Assembly: GCA_946699065.1 (NCBI GenBank) | Contig: CAMPDV010001191.1 | Location: 1-64,000, forward strand | From: Loxodes magnus | Taxonomy: Eukaryota > Ciliophora > Karyorelictea > Loxodida > Loxodidae | Reading direction: 5' to 3' | Length of the DNA stretch: 64,000 nt | Shown here: piece after piece, positions 26,277 to 38,271 of the stretch | How the letters are laid out: every line of letters starts with the position of its first letter | Numbering within the stretch: position 1 is the first letter of the stretch | The notes under the pieces: generated by a model | What the model saw: only the letters and a program-made list of their open reading frames with translations | Databases searched by the model: none | What the model was told of the DNA's origin: nothing | Program-made: the position numbers and the translations under genes

Positions 26277-26570
26277 TTAAAGAATACGTAGCCCTCTTGA
26301 TATTACGCAGCTCTTTAAATTAATTTTATTTATTGTTAATAAAAATTTCTCATTGGAAGTTTCCTCCAGTAATTCACTCCCTTGGAAATTCTGTCTTACA
26401 ATAGAGCATGGTCGTAGTGATGCCCGAAGAGACCTAATCGTCTAGCATCTTTCATCAACCATTACTCAATGTCTCCAGTTCTTTCATGCTTGGCGCCTGC
26501 CAATATTCTTGCATGTCCGTCGTTCTGAAGTACTTCCTGGTACTTGAGTTGGAGGATTACTCTAAATTTA
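26277..26570 (-). repeat. SINE-like repeat S3, copy b
   Basis: The minus strand starts near CAAGTACCAGGAAGTACTTC, passes through GAGACATTGAGTAATGG and AGATGCTAGACG, and ends in AAAGAGCTGCG plus a GGGCTACGT partner of the shared terminal hairpin. It aligns along its length with 35.95-36.235 kb, with one extra 25-bp segment here (near 26350). The head differs from S1 and S2, so this is a third family sharing the same LINE-type end. Confidence 0.7.
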
Positions 26571-26765
26571 AAATATATTTATATATAATAAAATTTGCTT
26601 ATTAGCTAGGTAATTTATTACAGATTTTGTAAAAAAGATAAAAAAATAATAAATTTAAAGCGTTGGAGATTATGAAATCTAAGAGAATGTTTATAATATC
26701 TTAGAAATAAAAAAATAATAATCTAATATAAAATTTAAGAAAAAATATAAGATTATATTATATAT

Positions 26766-27180
26766 AATGGATGTCAGCCACTTCAACCAAACTAGTAGGT
26801 AATCTGGTGCAATGCATACTGCATTGCGAGTAATCTCGCACTAGATGCCACCACGGGGAAGGGTGGATAAGCTTTGTTAAGACATACTTATTTTACCCCG
26901 AGGGTTCTCTCAAGCAGTATGAAAGTTTGACTGAAGGGCCTTCTAATTACCGACTTAATAACTATCTCTTATTTGGACCTTATTCAAGAAGACTGAAGCA
27001 TTTGACTCAAGATTTTAGAATAATTTTTAATAAGAAGATTCCCTATTTGGATAAGCTGACATGACTCATCAGACCTCTAGAATTTTAACAAGAAACATGA
27101 GAACATTTTTTTAATATTAAATATTAATATTGAAAGAGCTGCGCGCCAATGAGGTGCTACGTGCTCTATAATAATTTTTA
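26766..27180 (+). mobile_element. SINE-like element S1, copy b
   Basis: Full-length relative of the 18.14 kb copy. It has ATGGATGTCAGCCACTTC at the head, the GCGAG-TAAT-CTCGC hairpin, AGATGCCACCACGGGG, the GGATAAGC stem region, and the terminal AGAGCTGCGCGCCAATGAGG hairpin followed by ATAATAATTTTTATTTA. It differs from copy a by a few substitutions and small indels, including a duplicated ATATTAA before the final hairpin. Confidence 0.75.
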
Positions 27181-29275
27181 TTTATTTATTAGAAGAAAAT
27201 AATCATAAAATATTAACAATAAATAAAGACCAAATAAAATTAGAACAAATTTAATTAAAAATGTAAAGAAACTTTAATTTTTCTTTTATAAATTATATAT
27301 CAAAAAATTATATAGAAAAATTACATTTGACTGAAAAATAAAATTATTAAAAATAAATAGAAAAAATATAAATAAAAAAAAGACTATAATCTAATAAAGA
27401 ATATCTAAAATATTTAAAAATGATTAAAAATAAAAAATAAGCTTTTCAAGATTAAATTAAAAAGAGAAGCTCTATATTTATAGTATTTTTATTTTTAGTA
27501 AATCTTAAAAGATTTACTTTTCTTCCAATAGTTTTAAGAAAATAAATTTCTATTTTCAATGAAGTAGAATAATTAATAAAAAGATGTTTAATAATTGGGC
27601 AATTTAATATAAATTAAAATTGAAAGTTTAAAAATTAAAGATTAAATATATTAAAGATATTTAAATAAGCATTTCTTAATTAGTAAAAAATTAATATCTA
27701 TTACTTGAGTAAATTAAATAAAATAATTAAAAAATATCAATATTTTCACTAAAAAATTAAGGAAAAAAATATTTAAACATATAAAAAATCACGAATTAAA
27801 ATGAAGATTCACGGATATATAAAAGTCTAAACTAAAACTTTTTAATTATTTTAATTTATTCACCTTCAATATTTCATTTAAATTCTTTAACTAAAAATGT
27901 CACCAATTTGGTCTTGCTTATCATCTCAACATTTTAATTTTTTTTAATATATTTATTTAATTATGATCTTTTGATATTTTTTTCTATTATTTTTATCTTT
28001 TTTTATTTAATTAAAATTTTTTATTCTTTATACTTTCTTTTTGATTTGCTACTTTTTTATAATATTCAATTATATGAAATTTTCGCAAAAATTACTATAT
28101 AAAATATAATTTTTTATAGATATTTTTATATTTAGTTTAAATAATATGATTTTGAAGCTAAAAAAGACTTATAAATCTTTCTAGTCTCTTTTTTATTTCC
28201 ATAAAATTTCTAGATATACTTATTGATTTTCCATTCAGCATTCAGAAGGAAATTTAATATAATGCAAAAATCTTCTATATGATAAACCTCTCTGTAATAA
28301 ATCTTATTATATTTCATCATAATTACTAATTTAAATCTTTTATTAAGAATTTAATTCCTTTTAAATTTTTTAATTAAGTTTTAGATTAAGCTTTTATTAT
28401 AACTATTTTTTCTTAATGTTTCACATCAATGAGGTAAGTTATTTTTCTTTCATTTAACCATTTTTTAGATTTATTTTAAAATAATTCTTCGCACTTCTAT
28501 ATCTTCTTTTATTAAAATTACTATTTTTTTCTACTTTACAATCTTTCTTTTTAGATTTTATTATTTTTAATTAATTAAAATCAATCCCAATTTTTATTTC
28601 TTCAGGTTGTTTTAACGCTTAATTTAGTTACTCTATCTTGATTGCAAATATTCCCCTATTTCATCTGTTTTCTTTAAATTTTAACAGATCTTCTAATTTT
28701 TTTTATTTAACAGATTACCATTTAAAATTTGCAACAAAAAACTAATTTTCCAACGATTATATGTTCTTATGGTTTACAGAATCTTTCTATTCTATTAAAA
28801 TTCTGCATTTTAAATTAAAAAGAGCATATTTTTTTAATCTTTTACTCAGCTTCTTCTTTATTAAATAATAGTCTGATTTCATTTATAATTTTTATTTTTT
28901 AAGTATATTCTACAAGGAATTTTAAATATTTTAATTTTCATTCTTTTAAATAAGAATACCTTTCTCATATGATTATAGATTTGTAGTATATATCTTTTAA
29001 GATACTTTCAAAAGATTTCTTAGATAAATGTTTAATTTTATTTAATCTTTATTCTATTTCTTTTTAATTATATTTTTTATTTTAATTGATAAAATCATTT
29101 CAGATAAATCTTATCTTTTATATAAATTAACCTTTATATAATTAGCTACGTGTTCTCAAACTATTTTAACTTTACTCAATTAAAAAATAATTTAATTTTA
29201 AAGATTTATCTTTATTTAAAATTAATTATAAAGCATAAAAGGGATAATAAATGTAAATAATATGAGTATTTAGTA
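27180..29275. other. AT-rich DNA, no gene seen
   Basis: About 2.1 kb with no recognisable motif, repeat partner or coding texture. Confidence 0.55.
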
Positions 29276-29279
29276 AAGA

Positions 29280-29960
29280 TAGCATAACATAATTAATTAA
29301 AGTGACTTAATCTTCGTAAGATTTGCCACGTATTAGCTTTTAAAGAGAGTAAATTCTCAACAATAATCTTCTTCTTCAGTATGGACTTGTATTATTTCTT
29401 GTTTTCCATTACTTCCTCTCAGATTTGCCTACATAAATTTCCTAGTTCAAATCTGTATAGTCTTTTGTTCCATTCTCTTATTTCTGTTACATTTAAGGTA
29501 TTGCTTGTAGGATTTATTGCTCTTTCTATAAAATATGCTCACTTAGGCAGTATTCTATAAATAATTTTTTTCAGGTTTTCGTTCTTCCTTTTTTCTTTTT
29601 TCCTATAATTTCCAAAAGTTTCTTAGCTTTCTGTCTTGCTTCTTGAAGTACCAGCACCTTGCTATCGTTTTCTTTATGTATATATTAATGCTTAATTTAT
29701 TTCTCCTTTCTCTATTTCTACATCCATAGAATCATAGTTCATCTTATTTTGCATTTCCTAGTTTTTTTTCAAAACTTATTCTTAGTGATCTTTATTCAAT
29801 CTGCAGGATTATCGAATATATTTGCCATCAGAGGATCTACTTATAATATATTATTTTAATTCGTTATTTTCTTGTTTCAATTAATAAATTTGTTAAATTA
29901 GAACAATGACTTTGATTGAAAACTCTTAAAATTCCTGCTAGAATTTAGGATTATTTGTTT
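29280..29960 (-). pseudogene. Retroelement ORF1-like protein, probable family P relative
   Basis: The minus strand gives a protein-like frame with YDSMDVEIEKGEIN, a Cys/His patch SCRLNKDHQEQ upstream, then EIREWNKRLYRFELGNLC and KKKIIVENLLSLKANTWQIL. The order (Cys/His patch, P/S-M-E/D-I/V-E motif, basic aromatic helices) resembles the proteins at 16.44 and 30.95 kb. Several in-frame TGAs occur. No catalytic domain; start and end unknown. Confidence 0.4.
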
Positions 29961-30379
29961 TGTAGATACTAAAAAACAATTAATTGTATTTTATTAATCT
30001 AGTTTGGAGATTGATATTTTTTAGGCGCCAATTTATATATAAAACAATATAATATAAAAATATCTTGCTATTTTTTAAATAAAATGAAAATATCAACAGT
30101 ACTTATTACTTATTTTTTACTACTTTTTTAATTTGATTACTTTAATTTTATCCATTTATAATTTATTATCTACAATTATTTCATTTTGCGTCTATTTTTT
30201 ATTAAATCTAATTTACAGAAATTTTCAATTAATATTTATTTAAATTCTGCTTTTTTTCACTTTTTATTTAATATAAAATTGCTTGAAAAAATCTATAAAT
30301 TATTAATATTAAATGAATAAAAATTTTATAATTTTATGATTTTTAGATTTTATATTTATATTTAATTAAATAAGATATT

Positions 30380-32447
30380 TTTCTGCTGTTTAATCATGTT
30401 ATTTTTTAATAAAATATTTTAAGATATCCTCCCAATCTTTATTTTTAGTTTCTTCATCTTTTGCTGCAAATAATGCAATATAAAGTAACTCTAAAATTTC
30501 AACCAAGTTTTTAGTATAAAATCATTATAACTGATTGTAAATTCCATTTCTAAAATGCAGAAAATCACAATATTATAAAAGATATTGTATATTTATCCAA
30601 CTCCTAATTTATAACTATTAAAAGTATAAATTTGTAGGTTTTTAAATATAAAAATGAAATCTATTAATCAATCTATTTCTTCTTTTGTACTCATTATAAT
30701 TAATCATTAAAATAACTGTTCGCCTTTAGGCTTAATTAAAGTTTTAAATGCATAAAATCTCCGTTCCTGCATGTTCATTCATTTTATTGCTCTTTTTCCT
30801 TAACTTCTCTCTTTTAAATAATCTGAGTTGAGAATTTTTTTTCCAGATTGTCCCATTTTCCTATAGGAAAAATTCCGTCGCTCGTTACTTCAGTTGCTAT
30901 TAGTTAACATTTCTCCATATTTTATTCTTATTTTTTTCTATTGGGGACATTTCCGCCATAAATGTCAAGTGCTGTTGCAAATTTAGCACCTTTTTCTTTC
31001 TCTAGGAAATTTCTTTTCTTGTTTCTCTATTTCCATTGGAGTTTCCTTAAGAAGGTTTCTGCAGGTTTCCTTCTATTAATTTGAGCCTAGAATCTAATTT
31101 TACTCAGTTTTTCTCATCTTGCTCTTGCATTACTCAAAATTTATTCTCTAAACTTGCATTTTGCTCATAAACTCAAACTTTAGTTCTTCGGTCTACTGTA
31201 TGGACTTCATCATCATCTTCATGATTTATAAAATCCTGACTTAATACAAATATCTCTTCCTTCTGGGAGTTTAATTCCTCTTCAAATTTTTTTATGTTTC
31301 TAATAAGTTGATGAGTCAGCTGTTTCATCTACTCCGAGTCCATTTGTTCTATTATAGTATTGTCTAGATCAAAGGTAATAGGATCTATATTGAATTATCA
31401 TATTTTACCTTCTTCGTTATTTTTTATCTTTTCGTTATTATTTTTATCGATTCAGTTGAGTGGCCTCTTTTTTCAATTTTCAATGGAGGTGTTGAGAGCT
31501 ATGTTAACTTTTCTGTTCTTAATTTTTATCTCAGCTCTTACTTTTCCTTTGATGGAAGAGCTCCGCTTTATTTTAATTTTTAGGAATTAATATTTTTTAT
31601 AAGTTCTTCTAATCTATTAGATAGTTTTGGTTATTTTTATTAAGAAAAGCGTTAAGTTGAAGAAGATTTGGTGAGAATATGTGCTTCTGGTTTTCTCTCC
31701 TGTTCTCAGGATGTTGTAAAAACCCTTCTTGAAGCCAGTAATTTTATATGATATCTCTTTTGTACCCATAAAATAATAATTAATCAGTTTCATTAATTTT
31801 ATTTTATTTTAAAACTAATCTAGTCAAGTTTAGTGCTATTAAAGTTTTTCTAACTTTTCAAGTAATTTCGATATATAAAGATGGTCCTGAATGTAAGTTT
31901 ACAAATTTTTTCTAAAAATATTCAAATTTTTTATTTGCTTCTCATGTAAATTTATCTGTATCATTAAAGAAAATCTGAACATAATCTTGAGTCTTGTAGG
32001 ATAAGGAATAAAAGAGTAAACGTTAATTAAATGTTTATCATAAAATTACTATTATTATTAACTCCCATGAGCGTTTTTATAGAAATGGAAAAATTTATAT
32101 TTATCATATACTGAATTTCTGAGAAATTCGCAATTTGAAAGTGCAGTATCACAATAAATTTATTGTAATAAATCTTGTGGCTTAAAGAATAAAGGAATTC
32201 ATAAGCTTTAGTTTTAATATCTTGATTTTTATTCTGCATTGGTTTAAAAGTTTTAGGTTTAGTTATATTGTAATGAATTATTTTAATCTTCCTATATTTT
32301 AGAAATCTTAAGACTCTTTATTGCTTATCGTTTCTAATTCTTGTACATCATTATATTAAAAGAATACATTGCTTCATCCGCATAAATCATAAAATATCGT
32401 AATAAAGGGCACTGTTACCAAATAATTTACGTTACTCGCAACTGTTA
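30380..32447 (-). pseudogene. Family U secreted-protein gene, copy 4, split by a retroposon
   Basis: The N-terminal third is missing; the copy begins at the LTVASN equivalent at 32447, directly after a LINE fragment. It is split in two (32447-31756 and 30690-30380) by a 1.07-kb gag-only element. It retains MPFITIFYD-like text, KPQDLL and KNKDWEDILKYF, but has at least two single-base deletions. At sites where copies 1 and 2 have TGA, this copy has TAT in HF[Y]KN and TTA in EK[L]EKL. Those changes fit Trp-to-Tyr and Trp-to-Leu decay. It is a dead copy, useful as an outgroup. Confidence 0.75.
30691..31755 (-). mobile_element. Gag-only retroposon, family B, inserted in family U copy 4
   Basis: About 1,065 bp, flanked by the 10-bp direct repeat TCTTTTGTAC (30681-30690 and 31756-31765). 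The uninterrupted copies 1 and 2 show the gene reading straight through. The 5' end on minus has GGCTTCAAGAAGGGTTTTTA, matching the LINE at 45.17 kb. The protein has a coiled-coil region (QLTHQLIRNIKKFEEELN), ETPMEIEKQEKK, and a CCHC knuckle at 30947-30988 reading CQICNST[TGA]HLWRKC. A frameshift lies between coiled coil and knuckle. No endonuclease or reverse transcriptase is present. Confidence 0.8.
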
Positions 32448-32449
32448 AA

Positions 32450-34240
32450 TTTTAATTTAAAAGAGTTTTTTGACATCTATAACTGCAAAAATTGCTTACT
32501 TCAGATATAGACATTAGTAAATGTTTTTAATGCTTTTTAATGATAATCTTGATCTCTTTAATTTTTAATTACTCTTGTTATAATGAGAATACGAAATTTT
32601 AATACCAGAGTGAGTTAACAATGTATGAAAAATAGTTGTGTAATTTTGAAAGTAAAAAAAAACATAGTTTTTGATATGTTTTATTATCTTTTATTTCTTC
32701 CCTTTTTGCTTTTGCTTTTTCTATTTCTAGTAATTCTAGTCTTATTGGCATAATTTTCTTATGAATATTTTTATTTATGGATCTAAATATTCTATATAAG
32801 ACTTCGGAAAGGAGCTTATAAGTCCTTAATCAAATATAAGGTGTCTTAAGTCGTAATTCTCAATATTTTAGGATAGTAAATTTCTTATATTAGTATGGTA
32901 TATACATTTAAAAATTTGCTCGAATTTATCTTACTCTCCACATATTCAGTAGGGATTATCAATAGGATAATGACAATCTTAGAGATATTTTCTAAAATTA
33001 TAGGATTTGGTTCTTAATTTATATATACTGACAATTTCTTATCTAAGTTATTTTTCAACTTAGTGTACGTAATTACTGAAAATTGGTTAAGATTACTAAC
33101 TGCTCAGTATATAGTTTAGCTGCTTTCATTCTCTTAAACTTTTGAGTAGTTGTATAATAGAAATAAGGTTGCATTTTGTCTCTTATATATTTAGTAAAGG
33201 TTTTTTAATTTGTAATAATTTAGGAATTTTATGATAGATACTATAAAAGTCTAATAATTGTTAACTTGATCATAATATTGAAATCCTTTTTTTCCAGTTG
33301 GTAATGAAAAGAGAGCCTATTGTCGATCTTGGAAAATAAATGATTTCTTATTTATATTTTATACATAATTTAAAAACTTTATTGTCATAATGTGCTTAAA
33401 AGGTAGCCAGTTTAAAAATAGCATGATTCATTAAAAGTTGAAATTGCTGCTTAAAGTGCTTTTCTTTAAATCCTTCTCATGCTTAATTCAATTTCTATTC
33501 TAAACTCCAGTTTTTTTTTGAATACACCATGGAACTAATTCTCTTTCGTATTCTACTTTAGGTAGTTTAAAAAATCTGTATAAAGTTTTAAAATGTCATG
33601 GAGTCACATTCTTATATCTCATTAGTTGAAAATTTATTTTTTTTAAATTTTCACAGATTATACTTGAAGTCTATCCATAGTAGTTCCGCCATCTTATGAA
33701 GATTATTTAATTATTAGTTTATTCTTCCAGATTTAGTATGAGCTTCTTTATGTACTGAGTTAGCTATTTTAACCTCTATATATTTCTTAGTAAGATATCT
33801 AGAAAGTTTGTCATAATTTGAGTTTGGGATAAAAGATCCTAATATTTAAAACATTGTCTTAGATGTTACTTTTGATAAATTCATATTAATCTTCAAGATT
33901 ATCTTAATCTATGTAAAAGAATTCTAGATAAGTTTGCATAAAGATTATTAATATTTTTGCTTATCTATTGCATCTTATAATCTATTTATTTTATATTTCC
34001 TTTGAGTAATCGTTTCCCAAAAGATCATAGTATTATAAAATCGATAGTGATTTGAATATGATCAGAAAATAAACTATTATTATGAGCAGTGAAGTTTGCA
34101 AACTAATTAATATTCAAATGGTTGTTTATATTGGTATAATAATTACAATATAACTATCCAGTGAATAAATGTGCTAATATTACTATCATTATTTCAAGAT
34201 CATCTTGTAATAGAAACTTTTATATCTATATGTATTATCT
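32450..34240 (-). pseudogene. Broken LINE ORF2 (APE end, linker, C-terminus)
   Basis: The minus strand carries FTAHNNSLFSDHIQITIDF (SDH codons at 34068-34076), the terminal motif of an APE endonuclease. A Lys/Gln-rich linker follows, and then, after a region in which I could not find reverse-transcriptase motifs, the C-terminal ICGEQDKFEQIFKC block near 32.95 kb. The last 600 bp is homologous to 11.58-12.06 kb. No YxDD box was found, so the reverse transcriptase core is deleted or badly decayed. It runs into the truncated family U copy 4 at 32447. Confidence 0.6.
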
Positions 34241-34319
34241 TAATTATTTTCAGGATTGTATAATTATAAATTTAAACGCATTTTCTTTTAAAATTTTTAT
34301 TCTTTTAGAAAACTAAATT

Positions 34320-34600
34320 TTTTATTTAATCAAATAGAAAGTCAAGATCAAACTGTATTTCTCATTTCTTAATTAAAATTCGATTAAAAAATTTAAAGTA
34401 AATTTCGCAGACGGTTATATGAGAGACAAAATTAAAGCTCGAAAGTTAAAATTTTGAGAATTGGGTTCAAATTCTTAGTAATAAAATATTTACCAAAGTA
34501 CCAGTATGAAAAACTCCAATAGAAAGTATGTTACTGATCTTAGTTTTAAATTACTTTTATTGCTCCTATGAACTTTGAATCTTGAATGTTAACTTGCAGA
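34320..34600. repeat. Repeat R, copy a
   Basis: Similar to 52340-52600; both carry a plus-strand frame with ISQTVI[TGA]E and a downstream TAGAAAGTA block. It is probably part of a retroelement upstream of a gag ORF in both places. Confidence 0.5.
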
Positions 34601-34969
34601 AAAACGAAAGAGATTTAAGGGATTCTAGTGTTTAAGAAAACTGAACACTTAATAAGAAATTAAATACTTTTCAATAGTAAAAACCAGATTAATCTTATAT
34701 TTAGAATTTATTTTTTGATCAAAAGTAAATTATAAAACAAAATTAATTTAAAGCATAATTACTAAAAATTAATACACGAAAGGAAAGGCGTGAGCAATTC
34801 ATAAATAAAGAGTATACGAGCTGAATAGCAATATTATATAAAGAAAATAAAATAAAAATTAATAAGTTGACAAGTACTTTCTGCAAGAAGCGTAATCCCA
34901 TAAAAATTACTTAAAATTTTTTTATACAAGCTTTAAAATGATTAACTTATTTATGTATGAAAGTACTAT

Positions 34970-35740
34970 TATTAAATATATAAAATGGCTTCTAAGAAAA
35001 ACAGAACTTTGAGCAAAATATTTAAACAGGAAAATTCTCTAAAAAATAAAAAAGTGAAATAATTAAAATGAGTGAAAGTGAGAAATATGATTGATATGAC
35101 GAACATTAACCACTTGGAAATCCAGAACTAAAAAAACTTCCGACACAAACTCAAACAGAAATATTATCTAATTCATTAAAAGAGTTTATGTTCAAAAATA
35201 GATACCTCACTGATAAAGTAGAAAAACTAATAACATTTTTGCTTGCGAAACAATATCAAACATCATAAGAAATAGAAACAAACTGGATCAAAGAATTCTT
35301 TAAATTTATAATAAATTAAGTTAAAACCATTTTCGTTTTAACAGAATTAGTCAGATCCTATGGAAATAGAAAATGAAGCCTCAAATAAACAGTAAACGTT
35401 TATTTAAAATAATAAGTAAATTTAAATTAAATAAGTGTTACAGGAATAATAGTTTAAAAGAAGAATAAAATGCTACATGTGCAATAAATAACAACAATGA
35501 AAATACTGTTATTAACTAAGCGAAATTTAAAGAAAGAATAAATAAGATATTTTTAAAAAACTATTTAGGATATATCCAACATAAAGCGGAAAAATTTATA
35601 GAAAAAAATTCTTTAATTCAAATTTTAATCCTTGGATAAATAATTAGAAACGCAAAGTGCAAGATCAAAACTATTCAGAATATTAATGGATGGTGCACTA
35701 ATGAAGTGCTACACCACCTAACTAAGCCTAGTAGGAATTC
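34970..35740 (+). pseudogene. Gag-like ORF with degenerate zinc knuckle
   Basis: A plus-strand frame starting MSESEKYD[TGA]YDEH continues as KKLPTQTQTEILSN and TNWIKEFFKFI. After a frame change comes CYMCNKQQQ[TGA]KYC (35471-35509), a CCHC knuckle that has lost its His. The 3' side ends in a worn form of the shared hairpin (GATGGTGCACTAATGAAGTGC near 35690-35715). The layout suggests another gag-bearing retroposon using the LINE-type end. Confidence 0.5.
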
Positions 35741-35819
35741 AAGACAAATTAATGGAGACAAGCTGACAGAATAGGTCAGATGGCTGACTACTAAGGCTTT
35801 AACAAAGCTTTTTAACTTG

Positions 35820-37660
35820 TTAACTTTTTTCTAATTACTGATTTTAATATTTTTATCTAGTTAAAAATTTATATCAATAATTTAAAAAATATTTATAAAA
35901 AACCGTTAAATTTACAACATATTGATACTTTATTTATCAAAAGTTAAAAAAAATAAAATCGATTATAGAATTCGTAGCGCTTTCGATGGTGCGCAGCTCT
36001 TTAAATTAATTTTATTTAAAGTTAATAAAATTTTGGAAATTCTGTATTCTAATAGAGCATGGTCGGAGTGATGCTCCAAAAGCCTAATCATCTGGCATCT
36101 TTCAGCAACCGTTACTCAATGTCTCCAGTTATTTCCTCTTGGCTCCTGCCAAGATTCTTACTCAGTTTGCTCTTCCTGAAGTGCTTCCTGGTACTTGAGT
36201 TAAATTAATCTCAGTTGGAGGATTAATCCTCCCTATTTAAAATATATAATATAATAATATAAATATAATTAAAATTATTAATTTTCCTTAAAAGTAGTAA
36301 ATCTATTATAAAAGGATTAGCAATTTCTTGAGATTTAGTATTTACTTCTTATATATTCTCATATCTTTAAGTATAGCTTGAATATCTTAAACTTTAATTT
36401 TAGTATCTCCTTTAAAAAAATTATTTTATTCTCCTGCTGGTACTACCGTTCTACTTACCATAATTTATGACAATGTTGAGCTGAAAATGACTAAATATAA
36501 GAATAACAAAGAACATGTAGGATGATGAATAAATTCTGAATAATTGAAAATGAAATTTATAAACAGAAAATTTTATCAAGAATTTAAGGTAACTATTAGT
36601 GGTAATCTACCACATATAATAAAACGTGCCAACTCGTCATCATAAAAATGGCAGTAAGTCCAGGGGAAGTTAAACTTTATCTTTTAAATATATTATTATT
36701 ATTATATTTTATTCTCTTATTCTATTGAAATTTATACAACCTCTCACTAAATGCCATTCCAAAATATAAAAGAAGTATATATTTTGAGATTCATTTATTT
36801 TTGAGTTTCTTAGCATGATTTCCATTGAAATTGATTAGTTAACTTATTAGATATTATATCGATGTATCTATTGTAAAAAATTTGTCTCTTTTTGACCTTT
36901 TTTTAATCTTGATCTTCTTATGCTCATTTAACTGTTTTTTTTACATTATTTAACCATTATATTAAATCTTTATCTAGCTCTTCTAAAGAAAAGTTAGATA
37001 AAACTTTTTATAAAAAGTCAGTAAATCTATTTTTAAGTATGTAAAATGCTGTTAGTATTTCCTATAATTATAAAATTGTATTTATTTTGTTGCGATCATC
37101 TTAAAGAAATTAACATAAAAATCTATAAAATTTTAAATTAATTCAAAATTATCTTTTATTACTCTAAAAAATTAAACTTAATTAATTAGAATATAATTTA
37201 CCAAAAAATAGCTTACAATAGAATTTAGAATCTCGATAACTTTTTCTATAAAAATTAAAATTGGATAAAACTATCTTAAAGAACCTTGAAAATTAAAAAG
37301 TTAAAAAGGAAATTCATTATTAAAGGGTTTATTAAGTAAATTTAAATCTTAAAATATTTATTCTATCCAAAAATTTGAGAAAGCCATTTCCTTATTTTCT
37401 GCATAAAAAGATTCATTAATAATAAAAATAACTATTACTTAAATTAGTCCATAATCATTAAAAAAATATGCTCAAATTCAAAAAAAGGTTAAAGATATCA
37501 AATTAGCTTTTATTTTTACTTATGTAAAAATCTACTATTATCACAAAAACTTTTATTATTTTACTTTATTTATCTTCAAAACATACCCAAATTCTTTAAC
37601 CCATACAGAGAGCTACAACTTAATTCCTTTATTATACCAACTTTTTAATTTCCTTTTGCA
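35820..37660 (+). repeat. Long repeat unit, copy III (diverged, partial)
   Basis: Aligns in order with 12.38-13.07 and then 14.34-15.01 kb of copy I (and equivalents in copy II). Landmarks include TTTTTATCTAGTTAAAAA, the AAATGCCATTCCAAAATATAAAAG block and the CTTCTAAAGAAAAG block. It lacks the 1.25-kb S3-plus-G insertion found in copies I and II, and carries its own S3 insertion at 35945-36235. It is more diverged than I and II are from each other. Confidence 0.7.
35945..36235 (-). mobile_element. SINE-like repeat S3, copy c (insertion)
   Basis: Inserted in copy III of the long repeat where copies I and II read AAAAACTATAAATT. The minus strand runs from CCAGGAAGCACTTCAGG through GCCAAGAGGAAATAACTGG and GAGACATTGAGTAACGG. 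It ends in AAAGAGCTGCGCACCATCG with partner GCGCTACGA, then a TCTATAATCGATT tail. The terminal hairpin has the same geometry as the LINE end. Confidence 0.75.
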
Positions 37661-38265
37661 TTCTCATTAAATAATAATATTTTAAGTTTATTTTTTATTT
37701 ATTATTATTTTATTTAATAAATATTTTTTATTTTTTACTTCTTTTCTTATTATTCTTTTATCTATTTATTAATTCGAGAATCACGATTTATAATCAGATT
37801 TGATTTTCAGAAACTTTTTAATTTCAAATAATGAGTTATGAAATTTTATCAAAGTTTAAATGCTGTTCAGTTCTTCTTTTTTATAACCATTTTGCTCTTG
37901 AATATTTTTTCTTGATTTTCATTATGAATTTAGTAGGACAAATATTATAACGAAAATATTCTAAATAAAAATGATTTATTGAAATAGATTTATTTTTCTT
38001 CATAATTATTAGACAAAGTCCTTTGTCAAGTTTAGAAAGATTTTGATTTCTTTACTGTAAGAGAGTTTAAGTTGAAGTGATAATACTTTTTATAAAGGAT
38101 CTTTTAGTATTTAATAATTTAGTTTTTTTATTAATTTATCAGATTCATTTTATATCATTATTTACTCCTTCTAATATACATTTTAATTATATTTTTAGGT
38201 TTTATTCGTACATAATATATTGCTTTTACAAGTTTTCCTATTTTTTTAATTGATAGATTAAGAAA
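37660..38265. other. AT-rich DNA, no gene seen
   Basis: No motif or repeat partner recognised. Confidence 0.5.
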
Positions 38266-38271
38266 AAAAGC

